NCBI RefSeq assembly: GCF_017315725.1
Contig: NZ_JAFLRG010000001.1
Span: 1,302,001 to 1,366,000, forward strand
Source of the DNA: Trinickia acidisoli
GTDB lineage: Bacteria > Pseudomonadota > Gammaproteobacteria > Burkholderiales > Burkholderiaceae
Length of the DNA stretch: 64,000 bases
Direction: 5' to 3'
In this document: positions 47,528-58,709 of the stretch, in pieces
Layout: each line of letters starts with the position of its first letter
How positions within the stretch are numbered: the stretch's first letter is position 1
Notes under the pieces: model-generated
Database searches by the model: none
What the model saw: the letters and a program-made list of their open reading frames with translations, nothing else
What the model was told of the DNA's origin: nothing
Made by a program: the position numbers and the translations under genes

Positions 47528-48771
47528 GCGAACGTTTCCTTCAGCGAGCGTGTGATCTGGCGGCCGGCGTTTCTAAAGGGCGTTTCGATCAGGCGATAGG
47601 AGAGTTCCGCCAAGCACAGCGCGAGCAATAGGAAGATGGCGAATTGAATGAGGTAGCCGGTGCGGGTGAGCCGGAGCATGTTCGGAACGAGCTCGTACCA
47701 CTGGAAGTACAGGTCGTTATAGATATAGATGATCAGCATGTGGCCTAGGTACAGCGAATAGGAACGTGAGCCGATGTATTCGAGCACGGTGGATAAGCCC
47801 GGGATCGGCACGATCCAACCGCGCTCGAGCGAGGCGAGCATCACGAGGGCGGCGGACACCGCGCCGTAGCTGCAGAACGCCGCGCTCGACACCGAGAAGT
47901 AGAGCGGCCCCGTCGTACGGTTGAGCACCTCGGTGTTCGTCACGCCGGGCAGCAGCGCGAGTAGCACGCACAGCGACAAGCCGACGAGCGTCTTCGTCAA
48001 AGGACGCACCCTCGCGCTCATACACGCGAGCACGAAGGCAGGCATTTGCTGCGCTGAACGCCTGAGCGCTTCCGATTGCTGCGCCAACGCGCGTTTGTAT
48101 TTGGGTGCCAGCAGCGCCAGGATCACGCCATAGAACAGTTCGTCGAAGCGCGTATGCGACAGATTGGCGATGTTGGCCGTCGTCAGTGGCCGCGCGACGA
48201 AGATGACGAGCGCGATGCCGGCGCAAAGCGCGATCAGGCGCTTCGACGTACTCCCGCAAAGGACGAGAAGAAGCGGGGCGATGAGATAGAAGTGTTCTTC
48301 GATCGATAGGCTGTAGTAGTGCGCGAGGTTGTTCGTAATGCCGCCATAGACCATCGCGTAATTGTAGATGCCGCCTGCGAAGGCCACGCCTTCGCGAAAG
48401 ATGTCTTGCGGCCTTGCGTAGGGGGCGATGCTGCCCGCCGACGCCATGATCGTAGCGACGATCCAGTACAGCGCAATATAGAAGAACGCCGACGGCGCGA
48501 TGCGGAATACGCGGCGCATATAGAACTGCATGACCGCGCGCTGGCTGTTTTGCAGACGCTCGAGCGCGCTGGCGCCGAGTGGAGCGGGCAAGGTTCGCAA
48601 GAACGACGCGGTGACGACGAAACCGGAGATGACGAAGAACAGGTCGACCCCGGTAAAGGTCGAATACAGCAAAGGGCTGAAAAGCTGCTTGAAGGGCGCG
48701 TGGACGAGAATCGTAAGCAGAACGGCGATCGCACGAAGACGTTCGATTTCGAGGTTCTTGCTAGAGGTCAT
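47524..48771 (-). CDS. Membrane acyltransferase, OafA family (acyltransferase 3)
   Basis: A 415-residue polytopic protein of the Acyl_transf_3 family with about ten helices. The signature opening is NLEIERLRAIAVLLTILVHAP (the catalytic-type His after the RAxA motif) and FTGVDLFFVISGFVVTASFL follows. Such enzymes O-acetylate LPS or other glycans. It is cotranscribed with the ankyrin gene and lies close to the glycan operon, so decoration of that glycan is a reasonable inference. Confidence 0.85.
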   Translation of the reverse strand: MTSSKNLEIERLRAIAVLLTILVHAPFKQLFSPLLYSTFTGVDLFFVISGFVVTASFLRTLPAPLGASALERLQNSQRAVMQFYMRRVFRIAPSAFFYIALYWIVATIMASAGSIAPYARPQDIFREGVAFAGGIYNYAMVYGGITNNLAHYYSLSIEEHFYLIAPLLLVLCGSTSKRLIALCAGIALVIFVARPLTTANIANLSHTRFDELFYGVILALLAPKYKRALAQQSEALRRSAQQMPAFVLACMSARVRPLTKTLVGLSLCVLLALLPGVTNTEVLNRTTGPLYFSVSSAAFCSYGAVSAALVMLASLERGWIVPIPGLSTVLEYIGSRSYSLYLGHMLIIYIYNDLYFQWYELVPNMLRLTRTGYLIQFAIFLLLALCLAELSYRLIETPFRNAGRQITRSLKETFA

Positions 48772-48887
48772 CGCTGCCTATCCTAAAGAGAGGGGCGCCC
48801 CGGTGACCGCCGATTGTACGCTCGCGGCCGTTTGCGGTGTGCGCGGATCGACGTGCTTTTCCGTTTCGCGCCGCCGGACGGCAGTTG

Positions 48888-50159
48888 TCATTGCCTGCTG
48901 GCGAGGCTGGCTACCTGCTCGGTGTCTTGCACGCTCTGCGCTTGTGTTTGCGCTCGCACGCTCATGCCGAGCATACGCATGATCGCGGCGCGCGATGGCT
49001 TTTCGAGCGTCCGATAGACGACGGTGGACACGACGAGCGTAATCGCGAGAAAAGCGGCACAGCGTCCGATGACCATCGGCAGATGCAAGGCGAGATCGGT
49101 AGTGGGCGGTACCCTGAACAAGGGAAATACGAGCGTATGCACGAAGTAGAGCGAATAGCTGATCTCCCCGAGAAACAGCAGCGGTGCGCGTGACAAGATC
49201 TTCGCGGCTACGCCCCGTTCGCGGCTCAGGAAGTAGATGGCTGGCGGCACGGCCATGATGTAAAAGAAATGCGTTGCGATCCCCTCGAAGAGCGATGGCA
49301 AGGAAAAAACGATTTCGCTCATGAAGGACGCGGTGACATAAGCGAGCCCGCATGCGCCTGCCAATAGGCCCAGCCGGTCGGCAAGAACCGAACGCGCATG
49401 CCCGCGCTCTCGGCGTGCAAGCCATATCTGCGCGATACCCATTCCCGCGAAGAATTCGAAGCACCGTCCGTAAGGGCAGTAATAGACGAGCCACGCATAG
49501 ACGCTGAGCGAACTCGACTCGCCGAGCTTGGCTGCGATCCAATGCTGCACGGGAATGGCATTCGCAGCCGTTAAGAAGGCGGCGCGCGCGGCGATCGATG
49601 CGATGACGATGAAGAGCCCGCGCGTCACCGAAGGCGCGCGCGCCTTACGCAGGGCGATCAGCGGAACGAAGAGCGTATAGAAGAATAATTCCGCGCTGAC
49701 CGACCAAGCGGGATTGCCGAAGTACTGCGATACCGTCACGTTGACGTTGTCGATGACCGCGTACAGCCACGATTGAACGCCGAGCAGATAGAGCGGAAGC
49801 GTTGCCACGTACAGCGACGCGCCTGCCGCATTCCCGCTCGACAGCGAGCGCGAAACGTTCAACACGAAGTTCAGCACGACGTACGCGATCAGCAGCGGAT
49901 AGAGTCGAGCGAACCGCGCGAACAGGAAGTGCACGGTCCCTTCCGATCGATTGGCCGCGATGCGGTGTGCGTAGTTGTAGTACATCACGAATCCGCTGAG
50001 CACGAAAAAGACCGTCATGCCCAGGATGCCCGTCTTGATCAATGCTGCCTTGGCTTGCGTCTGTCCCAGTGGGAGCATCAGCAGCGTCACGTGATTGAGG
50101 ACGATCAAGAGGGCTGCGATGCCCCTGAGACTCGTCAACGGCTCGATCGTTGGTCGCAT
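48888..50159 (-). CDS. Membrane acyltransferase, OafA family (second copy)
   Basis: A 423-residue Acyl_transf_3 protein, clearly different from its neighbour. It opens EPLTSLRGIAALLIVLNHVT with the conserved R-G-x-A and His, followed by GILGMTVFFVLSGFVMYYNY. About ten membrane helices. The 116 bases to the next acyltransferase hold no gene. Two acyltransferases side by side suggest two acetylation positions or two alternative acceptors. Confidence 0.85.
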   Translation of the reverse strand: MRPTIEPLTSLRGIAALLIVLNHVTLLMLPLGQTQAKAALIKTGILGMTVFFVLSGFVMYYNYAHRIAANRSEGTVHFLFARFARLYPLLIAYVVLNFVLNVSRSLSSGNAAGASLYVATLPLYLLGVQSWLYAVIDNVNVTVSQYFGNPAWSVSAELFFYTLFVPLIALRKARAPSVTRGLFIVIASIAARAAFLTAANAIPVQHWIAAKLGESSSLSVYAWLVYYCPYGRCFEFFAGMGIAQIWLARRERGHARSVLADRLGLLAGACGLAYVTASFMSEIVFSLPSLFEGIATHFFYIMAVPPAIYFLSRERGVAAKILSRAPLLFLGEISYSLYFVHTLVFPLFRVPPTTDLALHLPMVIGRCAAFLAITLVVSTVVYRTLEKPSRAAIMRMLGMSVRAQTQAQSVQDTEQVASLASRQ

Positions 50160-50201
50160 TGCGGGTGCTAGACCTCTTTTGCGCGCATGATGTCAGCCAG
50201 A

Positions 50202-50411
50202 CTATATATCGTCATATTGGCTTCGCGGCAAGAAAACTGCGCGTACGCCCGATTGCTTGGCATCGAGCAGCAGACAATGCCGCCCCAAAATGATCGATAC
50301 GTGACCGGCAAGGCGTTCGTCATTCCGCAGGAGCGATGTGCAGCGATTTTCATGCCGGGCTCGCCTATGCGGGTGAGCCCGGGCGCTGACGTGTCGAGCA
50401 TCATCCGTCAT
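50202..50411 (-). CDS. Small hypothetical protein, 69 residues
   Basis: The frame starts at ATG 50411, nine bases after a very strong GGAAAGGAGG. Three reading frames are open here, but only this one has such a ribosome site. The product begins MTDDARHVSARAHPHRRARH and ends in a more hydrophobic stretch around GHVSIILGRHCLLLDAKQSG. I recognise no family. It has the same direction as the acyltransferase gene 42 bases downstream and may be cotranscribed. It could also be a decayed gene or a leader. Confidence 0.4.
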   Translation of the reverse strand: MTDDARHVSARAHPHRRARHENRCTSLLRNDERLAGHVSIILGRHCLLLDAKQSGVRAVFLPRSQYDDI

Positions 50412-50508
50412 CTCATCGTTCCTCCTTTCCTCGCGCGTGATGGCGTCCCATAATTGAGCCGTTACACGTAAGAACCGCTACCGCACGCGATCGAGCACGG
50501 GGGGCAAT

Positions 50509-52227
50509 TTGGGCGAATCGGCGGACGAGGCACGGGTATTCATTTCGACATTGCGGCCTGAGCGCCGGGAGCGGCGGCTGGCGGTGGGTGCCGTCGCGGC
50601 GTCGATCGTCGTGTTCGCGGCGCTGGCGCCGTTCGCGAAAACGCAGCTCGCGCCTGTCTGGGCGTTCGTGCCGATCTACCAGTCGGCACTCGCGGTGTGC
50701 GATCTCTTGACGGCCGCGCTGCTCATCGGTCAGTTCAGCATCCTCTATTCGCGCCCGCTCTTGATCATCGCCGGCGGCTACTTGCTGAGCGCTTGCATGG
50801 CGATTGCGCACACGCTCTCGTTCCCCGGGCTATTCGCGCCCACGGGGCTACTCGGGGCCGGCCCGCAGACGACCGCTTGGCTTTACATGATGTGGCATGC
50901 GGCGTTTCCGCTCGCGGTCATTGCCTACGCGCGGGCTCGACCGGTCGGGGAGGATGTTCGCCCGGCCGCGCCTTGGTTAAGCGCGCTCTTATGCATCGCG
51001 GCGGCGGTTTGCGCGGCATGCGTCATGACGGCCATCGCGACGATCGGCCATCCGTGGTTACCGCCGATCATGCAGGGCTCGCACGAGGCGCGCACGATCG
51101 TCTGGGTCGTCTCGTTCGTATGGCTCATCAACTTTGCGGCGCTGGCGGCCTTGATCGTGCGGCGTGCGCGCACCGTTCTGGATCTCTGGCTGATCGTCGT
51201 GCTGTGCGCGTGGATTTTCGACATTGCGCTGGCCTCCGTGCTCAATCACGCGCGTTTCGACCTGGGCTTTTATGCCGGGCGCATTTACGGTTTGATCGCG
51301 TCGAGCTTCGTGCTCGTCGCCCTGACGTTCGACAACATCAAGCTTTACGCGCGCATCGTGCTGGCGCTCGATCGAGAGCGCGCCGAGCACCGGCTCGTGC
51401 AGCATCGCACGGCGCAACTGAACGAAGCCAAGGCGCTGCTCGAGCAGCGTGTGGCGGCGCGCACGGCCGCGCTTGCCGAATCGAATCGCGACTTGCTGCG
51501 CGAAGTCACGGAGCGCAAGCGCGCCCAAGCGGCGCTCGTGCTTTCGCAGGAGGAATTGCGGGAGGTGGCTGCGATCGGCAGTTCGGCGCGCGAGCAGGAA
51601 ATGCGACGGATCTCGCGTGAATTGCATGATGAACTCGCGCAGACGCTCGCTACCTTGAGAATCGAAACCGATCGACTACGGGAATCGGCCACGGACCCAT
51701 CCGGCGGCGCGGCCCGCGTGCACCGGCTTGCTGCGATGCGCTCGTTGCTCGATGAGGCGGTCGCGTCGACGCGGCGGATTGCGTCGGACTTGAGGCCGCT
51801 CGTGCTCGACGACTTGGGTCTCGTCGCGGCGGCTCAATGGCTCGTACAAAACTTCAGCCAGCGCAGCGGGACCGCTTGCGAGCTGACGCTCGAGCCCCCG
51901 GATCTCGAACTCGACGAACCCTACGCGACGGCAACCTTCCGCATCCTGCAGGAATCGCTGACGAACGTGGCCCGTCATGCACACGCCTCGCTCGTGCAAG
52001 TGCGCCTCACGCGCGAGCATGATCGCGTCGTACTGACAGTGCGCGACGACGGCGTGGGTTTCGATCCGGCACGGCCGCGCAAGCCGGGTTCGTTCGGTTT
52101 GGCGGGATTGCGCGAGCGCGCCTATCTCGTCGATGGCGAACTCAGCATCGAGTCGTCGCCGGGCCACGGCGCGAAGATCGAAGTGCGCATTCCGTTGCGC
52201 GCCGTGCAGGAACGCGAATTGTCGTAA
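50509..52227 (+). CDS. MASE4-type membrane sensor histidine kinase (NarL-class)
   Basis: A 572-residue kinase. Residues 25-280 hold about eight helices of a MASE4-like integral sensor (PFAKTQLAPVWAFVPIYQSA). A coiled coil (RLVQHRTAQLNEAKALLEQR) leads to a HisKA_3 dimerisation domain with phospho-His in RRISRELHDELAQTL, and the HATPase_c shows VRDDGVGFDP and GSFGLAGLRERA. Kinases of this class usually pair with LuxR-type regulators, but none lies next to it. The start is TTG 50509 after a G-rich site; a later start within the first 25 residues is possible. Confidence 0.82.
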   Translation: MGESADEARVFISTLRPERRERRLAVGAVAASIVVFAALAPFAKTQLAPVWAFVPIYQSALAVCDLLTAALLIGQFSILYSRPLLIIAGGYLLSACMAIAHTLSFPGLFAPTGLLGAGPQTTAWLYMMWHAAFPLAVIAYARARPVGEDVRPAAPWLSALLCIAAAVCAACVMTAIATIGHPWLPPIMQGSHEARTIVWVVSFVWLINFAALAALIVRRARTVLDLWLIVVLCAWIFDIALASVLNHARFDLGFYAGRIYGLIASSFVLVALTFDNIKLYARIVLALDRERAEHRLVQHRTAQLNEAKALLEQRVAARTAALAESNRDLLREVTERKRAQAALVLSQEELREVAAIGSSAREQEMRRISRELHDELAQTLATLRIETDRLRESATDPSGGAARVHRLAAMRSLLDEAVASTRRIASDLRPLVLDDLGLVAAAQWLVQNFSQRSGTACELTLEPPDLELDEPYATATFRILQESLTNVARHAHASLVQVRLTREHDRVVLTVRDDGVGFDPARPRKPGSFGLAGLRERAYLVDGELSIESSPGHGAKIEVRIPLRAVQERELS

Positions 52228-52278
52228 GGTTCCCGCGTGCACGCGCGTTGCTCAGATATCGCCGCCGCGCGGGCGGGT

Positions 52279-53115
52279 TTAGAGATCGACGATCTTGTCC
52301 CAAGCGAAGTGCGGATTTTCGAGCCGATTGCGGCGCCGATCGACATAGCCGCGCGGATTGCAAACCACGCGCGTTCCGTTCGCGACGTAGTCGAACGGCG
52401 TGTGCGTGTGCCCGTGAACCCAGAGTGCGATGGGCGGCCCGACGAGGTCGGTCAAATCGCTGATGAAGCCGGCCGAGGCGAGATCGTTGGCGAAGCGATC
52501 GGCAAGGCTCGCGCGATGCGGCGCGTGGTGGGTGACGACGATGGTTTTGCCGGCGAATGGCTTGGCTAGCTCCCGCGCGAGCCATTCGCGCGCATGACGA
52601 TGGAGCGCGAGGGTGTCGGCCGGCGTGAACAGACGCGGATTTTCGTCCACGACCGCCGCTACTGTGCCTGCGGCTGTCGCGCTCGATGGCCACGTCACCT
52701 GAATCGGCCCGCGAAAATCCAGCATGACTTTTGCGGCGGCGGCGATCGAGGCAGCCACGGCTTCTTCGCTCGTGCCGAACAGTTCGAAATCGGTCCATAG
52801 CGTCGTGCCGAGCACGCGCCAGCGGCGTTCGGGATCGACCAGCGTTTCGTTGTTCAAGTAATGGATGTTGTCGACGCTCGCCGCCGCGTCGCGCATCGCC
52901 ACTTCGAGTGCGCCGAATTCGCCGTCGTAGTACTCGTGATTGCCGGGTACGTAGATGATGGGTACGTCCTGGCTAAACGTTTCAGCCGCCCAGCGAATAC
53001 CCTCGGCATGGTTATGGATGTCGCCTGCGAGGATGACGAGATCGGCATCGGCATGGGCGATGGCTTCGGGCTCGTCGCACTCGAGATGTAGATCGGACAG
53101 CACGCGGATTTTCAC
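52279..53115 (-). CDS. Calcineurin-like metallophosphoesterase
   Basis: A 278-residue protein with all five metallophosphoesterase blocks: LSDLHLE, LAGDIHNH, VPGNHEYY, VTHHAPH and HGHTHTPFD. This gives a binuclear metal site. No signal peptide is visible, so it should act in the cytoplasm. The substrate is unknown. It converges with the sensor kinase gene; the gap is about 50 bases. Confidence 0.88.
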   Translation of the reverse strand: MKIRVLSDLHLECDEPEAIAHADADLVILAGDIHNHAEGIRWAAETFSQDVPIIYVPGNHEYYDGEFGALEVAMRDAAASVDNIHYLNNETLVDPERRWRVLGTTLWTDFELFGTSEEAVAASIAAAAKVMLDFRGPIQVTWPSSATAAGTVAAVVDENPRLFTPADTLALHRHAREWLARELAKPFAGKTIVVTHHAPHRASLADRFANDLASAGFISDLTDLVGPPIALWVHGHTHTPFDYVANGTRVVCNPRGYVDRRRNRLENPHFAWDKIVDL

Positions 53116-53206
53116 GAGACACCCCTTGGCAATGACGGCTCGATGGGCCGGCGCGCACCGAGGCGTCGTGCGCGGCCCGTCGCGTGTCGAGGCCGGTCGA
53201 TGACCC

Positions 53207-54643
53207 TTAGCGTAACACTTTGCCGGGGTTCATCAGGCCGAGTGGGTCGAGCGCCGTTTTGAGCGCGCGCATGAGGTCCATTTCGACGGCCGGCTTGTAA
53301 TGCGCCGCGTCGTCGACTTTCAACTGTCCGAGGCCATGCTCGGCGCTGAATGTACCCCGATGCCGATGCACGCTGTCGTAGACGATATGGTTGAGCGGCG
53401 CTTGATATTGCGCGAGGAATGCGGGGGCGTCGACGCCTTCCGGGGCCTGGACGTTGTAATGCAGGTTGCCGTCGCCAAGATGGCCGAACGTGACCATGCG
53501 CGCGCCCGGAACGGCCGCGGCGATGGCGGCATCGGTTTCCTCGATGAACGTGCCGACGCGCGAGATCGGCACGGCGATGTCGTGCTTGATGTTCAAGCCT
53601 TCCTCGGCTTGCGCGAGCGGGATGTGTTCTCGCAGATCCCAAAACGCGCGCGATTGCGTGAGATTCTCGGCGACGACGGCATCGTCGACGAGGCCCGATT
53701 CGAGTGCCTGCTCCATCATCTGCTCGAACAGCGCGCGCGCATGCGCCTCGCTCTCGTTGTCGGAGAGTTCGAGCAGCACGATTTGCGCGTGCGGTTCACC
53801 GAACGGATAGCGCAGTTGCGGAAAATGCTTGCCGACAAGACGCAGGCAAAAATCGGACATCAGTTCGAAACCCGTCAGCAGCGGGCCCGCGCAACGATGC
53901 GCAAGCGCGAGAAATTCGAGCGCGGCATGCGGCGAGGCGAGGGCGGCCAGCGCCGTGACGCTGGCGGCCGGTAGCGGGTAAAGCTTCATGACCGCTGCCG
54001 TAATGATGCCGAGCGTGCCTTCGGCGCCGATATACAGGTCGCGCAAGTCGTATCCCGTATTGTCCTTACGCAGCGCGCGCAGCCCGTCCCAAATCTCGCC
54101 CTGCGGCGTCACGACTTCGAGGCCGAGACACAGTTCACGCGTATTGCCGTAGCGCAGTACGGCGGTGCCACCCGCGTTCGTCGCGAGATTGCCGCCGATC
54201 GTGCAGCTTCCTTCGGCGGCGAGACTGAGCGGGAAGAGGCGGCCTGCCTCGCGCGCGTGGTTCTGCACCTGCGCCAGGACGACACCGGCCTCGACGGTGA
54301 TCGTGTTGTTGTGCGCATCGAGTGCGCGAATCCGATTCAAGCGCGCGAGGCTGACGACTGCTTGATTGCCTGTGCCGTCGGGCGTGGCGCCGCCCGCGAG
54401 CCCGGTATTGCCGCCTTGCGGAACGATCGCGATGCGATGCGCGTTCGCGAGCTTGACGACGGCGGCGACTTCCTGCGTCGTGCCTGGCCGCAGCACGGCG
54501 CACGTGGCGCCCGTGTAGCGCCGGCGCCAGTCCGTCAGGAACGGCGCGGTGTCGTGCGAATCGGTGAGCACGTTCGCGGCGCCGATGGCGTCGCGGCATG
54601 CGGCGACGAATGCGTCGCGGGCGGCTGAAGTGATGTCGGTCAT
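53207..54643 (-). CDS. FAD-binding D-2-hydroxyacid dehydrogenase-like oxidoreductase
   Basis: A 478-residue flavoprotein of the FAD_binding_4 / FAD-oxidase_C (GlcD, D-lactate and D-2-hydroxyglutarate dehydrogenase) family. FAD contacts are VPQGGNTGLAGGATP and the GNLATNAGG loop. The C-terminal domain has HLGDGNLHYN and ends with the characteristic HGLGQLK and LDPLGLMNPGKVL. ATG 54643 is chosen at the family N-terminus MTDITSAARDAFVAAC; the open frame extends upstream without support. The precise hydroxyacid is not predictable. Confidence 0.88.
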   Translation of the reverse strand: MTDITSAARDAFVAACRDAIGAANVLTDSHDTAPFLTDWRRRYTGATCAVLRPGTTQEVAAVVKLANAHRIAIVPQGGNTGLAGGATPDGTGNQAVVSLARLNRIRALDAHNNTITVEAGVVLAQVQNHAREAGRLFPLSLAAEGSCTIGGNLATNAGGTAVLRYGNTRELCLGLEVVTPQGEIWDGLRALRKDNTGYDLRDLYIGAEGTLGIITAAVMKLYPLPAASVTALAALASPHAALEFLALAHRCAGPLLTGFELMSDFCLRLVGKHFPQLRYPFGEPHAQIVLLELSDNESEAHARALFEQMMEQALESGLVDDAVVAENLTQSRAFWDLREHIPLAQAEEGLNIKHDIAVPISRVGTFIEETDAAIAAAVPGARMVTFGHLGDGNLHYNVQAPEGVDAPAFLAQYQAPLNHIVYDSVHRHRGTFSAEHGLGQLKVDDAAHYKPAVEMDLMRALKTALDPLGLMNPGKVLR

Positions 54644-54773
54644 GGTGATCGTCTTGATCTCGAGCAAGCGCGAGGCAAAAGGGCGAGCGTCGTGGACCGC
54701 GAATAGGCGCGACGGCTCGCGTGCCGTTCGAGGCGCCGCTGCCGGCGTTCGCCGATCGACGCCATCATGAATG

Positions 54774-57229
<2,456 letters not shown>

Positions 57230-57233
57230 CCGA

Positions 57234-57263
57234 CGATACCCAGCGATACCCAGCGATACCCAG
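57234..57263. repeat. Short tandem repeat, 3 x 10 bp
   Basis: CGATACCCAG is repeated three times without mismatch, beginning five bases after the YihY stop. It is non-coding here and could vary in copy number by slippage. Confidence 0.85.
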
Positions 57264-57348
57264 CGGGTGCGGCGGCGTTCTGCCGTGGCCGCGTCGGCAG
57301 TTCCGCCTCGGCATAGCCGAAGCCGCCTCTTCAACTGCGCCTGCGCCG

Positions 57349-57669
57349 CTAGAGCGGGATCTTGCCGATGCAGATGTCCTTGAACATCGCCCAATCTCCC
57401 ATCAGGCTGTAGATCGGGTGACGGAACGTGGCGGGCCGGTTCTTTTCGAAGAAAAAGTGGCCCACCCAGGCAAAACCGTAGCCGCAAACAACAGCGGCCG
57501 GCAGCCAGAGCCAGCCGCCCGTCGCGACGGCCATCGCCAAGCAGCCGATCACGCCAAGCGAGCCGACGAAGTGCAGGCGGCGGCAAACCGTATTTCGATG
57601 CTCGCCGAGATAGAACGGGTAGAACGCGGCGAAGCTTGCGAACTCGGCCGTATGAGCGCTGTGAGTCAT
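57349..57669 (-). CDS. Mpo1-like / DUF962 protein
   Basis: A 106-residue membrane protein of the DUF962 (Mpo1/YGL010w-like) family. The conserved FYLGEHRNTVCRRLHFVGS, the helices LGVIGCLAMAVATGGWLW and VVCGYGFAWVGHFFFEKNRP, and RHPIYSLMGDWAMF all fit. Mpo1 is an iron-dependent dioxygenase in fatty-acid alpha-oxidation; the histidines suggest the same chemistry but this is inference. ATG 57669 is preceded by GGAGGAA. The gap of about 200 bases to the hydrolase gene holds nothing I recognise. Confidence 0.85.
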   Translation of the reverse strand: MTHSAHTAEFASFAAFYPFYLGEHRNTVCRRLHFVGSLGVIGCLAMAVATGGWLWLPAAVVCGYGFAWVGHFFFEKNRPATFRHPIYSLMGDWAMFKDICIGKIPL

Positions 57670-57872
57670 CGCTTCCTCCGTATGCGCTGATAGGGTGCGC
57701 TTGCCGCGGTGGCGCCGCGGCAAGCGTGCAACCCGCCCGGTGCCCCGGTGCCGCTTCCGCGAAGGCGCCCCGGCTGACGAGAACTATTGTCCGGCGATTG
57801 CGGCGAAGGCGCAACTCGACCGTTCGGCCTAGTGGCACCTTGTTCGGCACCTTGTTCGCGGCACGCGTATCG

Positions 57873-58709
57873 TCAGGCGTGTCGTGGTTGGGTGGTCAAC
57901 CGCGCGAACGAAAACAGCGCGTCGAGCGTCGCGTCGGGCTGCTCGCTCATGAGCGCGTGGCCGGCGTCGAGCGTGACCACGTCAACGGACGTGCTCGCGG
58001 CTTCGAGCGTGTCGACAAGGGCGCGCGTGGCGCGTGCCGGCGTCATCATGTCCTTCGCCCCGAGGACGAGCCGCACGGGGCAGCGCACCTGCGCAGCCCG
58101 TTCGAGGCCATGCGCATAGCTGTTGCAGGCTGCGAAGTCGGTATGGAACAGATGCGGTTCGCCGCTCGCCGAAACGCGCTCCATCAGCCGCTGGTTGATC
58201 CCGTGGAGCCACGATCCCGGAGCGGGGCAAGACGGTTTGGCGGCGATCGTCGCGTGCGACCAGCGGTTGACGAGCTCGATCGCGTCGGGCTCGCGATTGA
58301 GCGCGGCATCGAGCAGCGCGTCGGAGACGACCATCGGCACGGCCGTCGCGACGAGCGCGACACCTAGTGCGCGCGCGGGGTATCGGCTGGCGAAGTCGAG
58401 CGCCACGAGCGAGCCCATGCTGTGCCCGAAGACGAGCGCGCTTGGCGCGCCCGCCGCGTCGAGCAAGGCGGCGAGCCAGTCGGCCAGTGCCTCGATCGTC
58501 GTTTTCGCCGGCCCTTCGCTGCGGCAGTGGCCGGGCAGGTCGACGGCGAGCACGTTCAAGCCATGATGCGCAAAGTAGCGGCTTTGCAGCGCCCAAACAC
58601 TATGATCGTGCTGGGCGCCGTGCACGAATACGGCTGTCGGTAGCGCCGGATCGAACGGCTTTCCGCCGGTATAGGCATAGGCGGCTTTGCCTTGGACGAT
58701 CAGAATCAT
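57873..58709 (-). CDS. Alpha/beta-fold hydrolase coupled to metY
   Basis: A 278-residue alpha/beta hydrolase. The oxyanion region is VFVHGAQHDHSVW, the nucleophile elbow FGHSMGSLV (Ser), a late Asp in VLGAKDMMTP and the catalytic His in LDAGHALMSE. The start at 58709 overlaps the metY stop by four bases (ATGA). The substrate is unknown; coupling to metY hints at homoserine-ester or thioester chemistry, but that is speculative. The open frame continues far upstream on the same strand only as a shadow of metY. Confidence 0.85.
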   Translation of the reverse strand: MILIVQGKAAYAYTGGKPFDPALPTAVFVHGAQHDHSVWALQSRYFAHHGLNVLAVDLPGHCRSEGPAKTTIEALADWLAALLDAAGAPSALVFGHSMGSLVALDFASRYPARALGVALVATAVPMVVSDALLDAALNREPDAIELVNRWSHATIAAKPSCPAPGSWLHGINQRLMERVSASGEPHLFHTDFAACNSYAHGLERAAQVRCPVRLVLGAKDMMTPARATRALVDTLEAASTSVDVVTLDAGHALMSEQPDATLDALFSFARLTTQPRHA

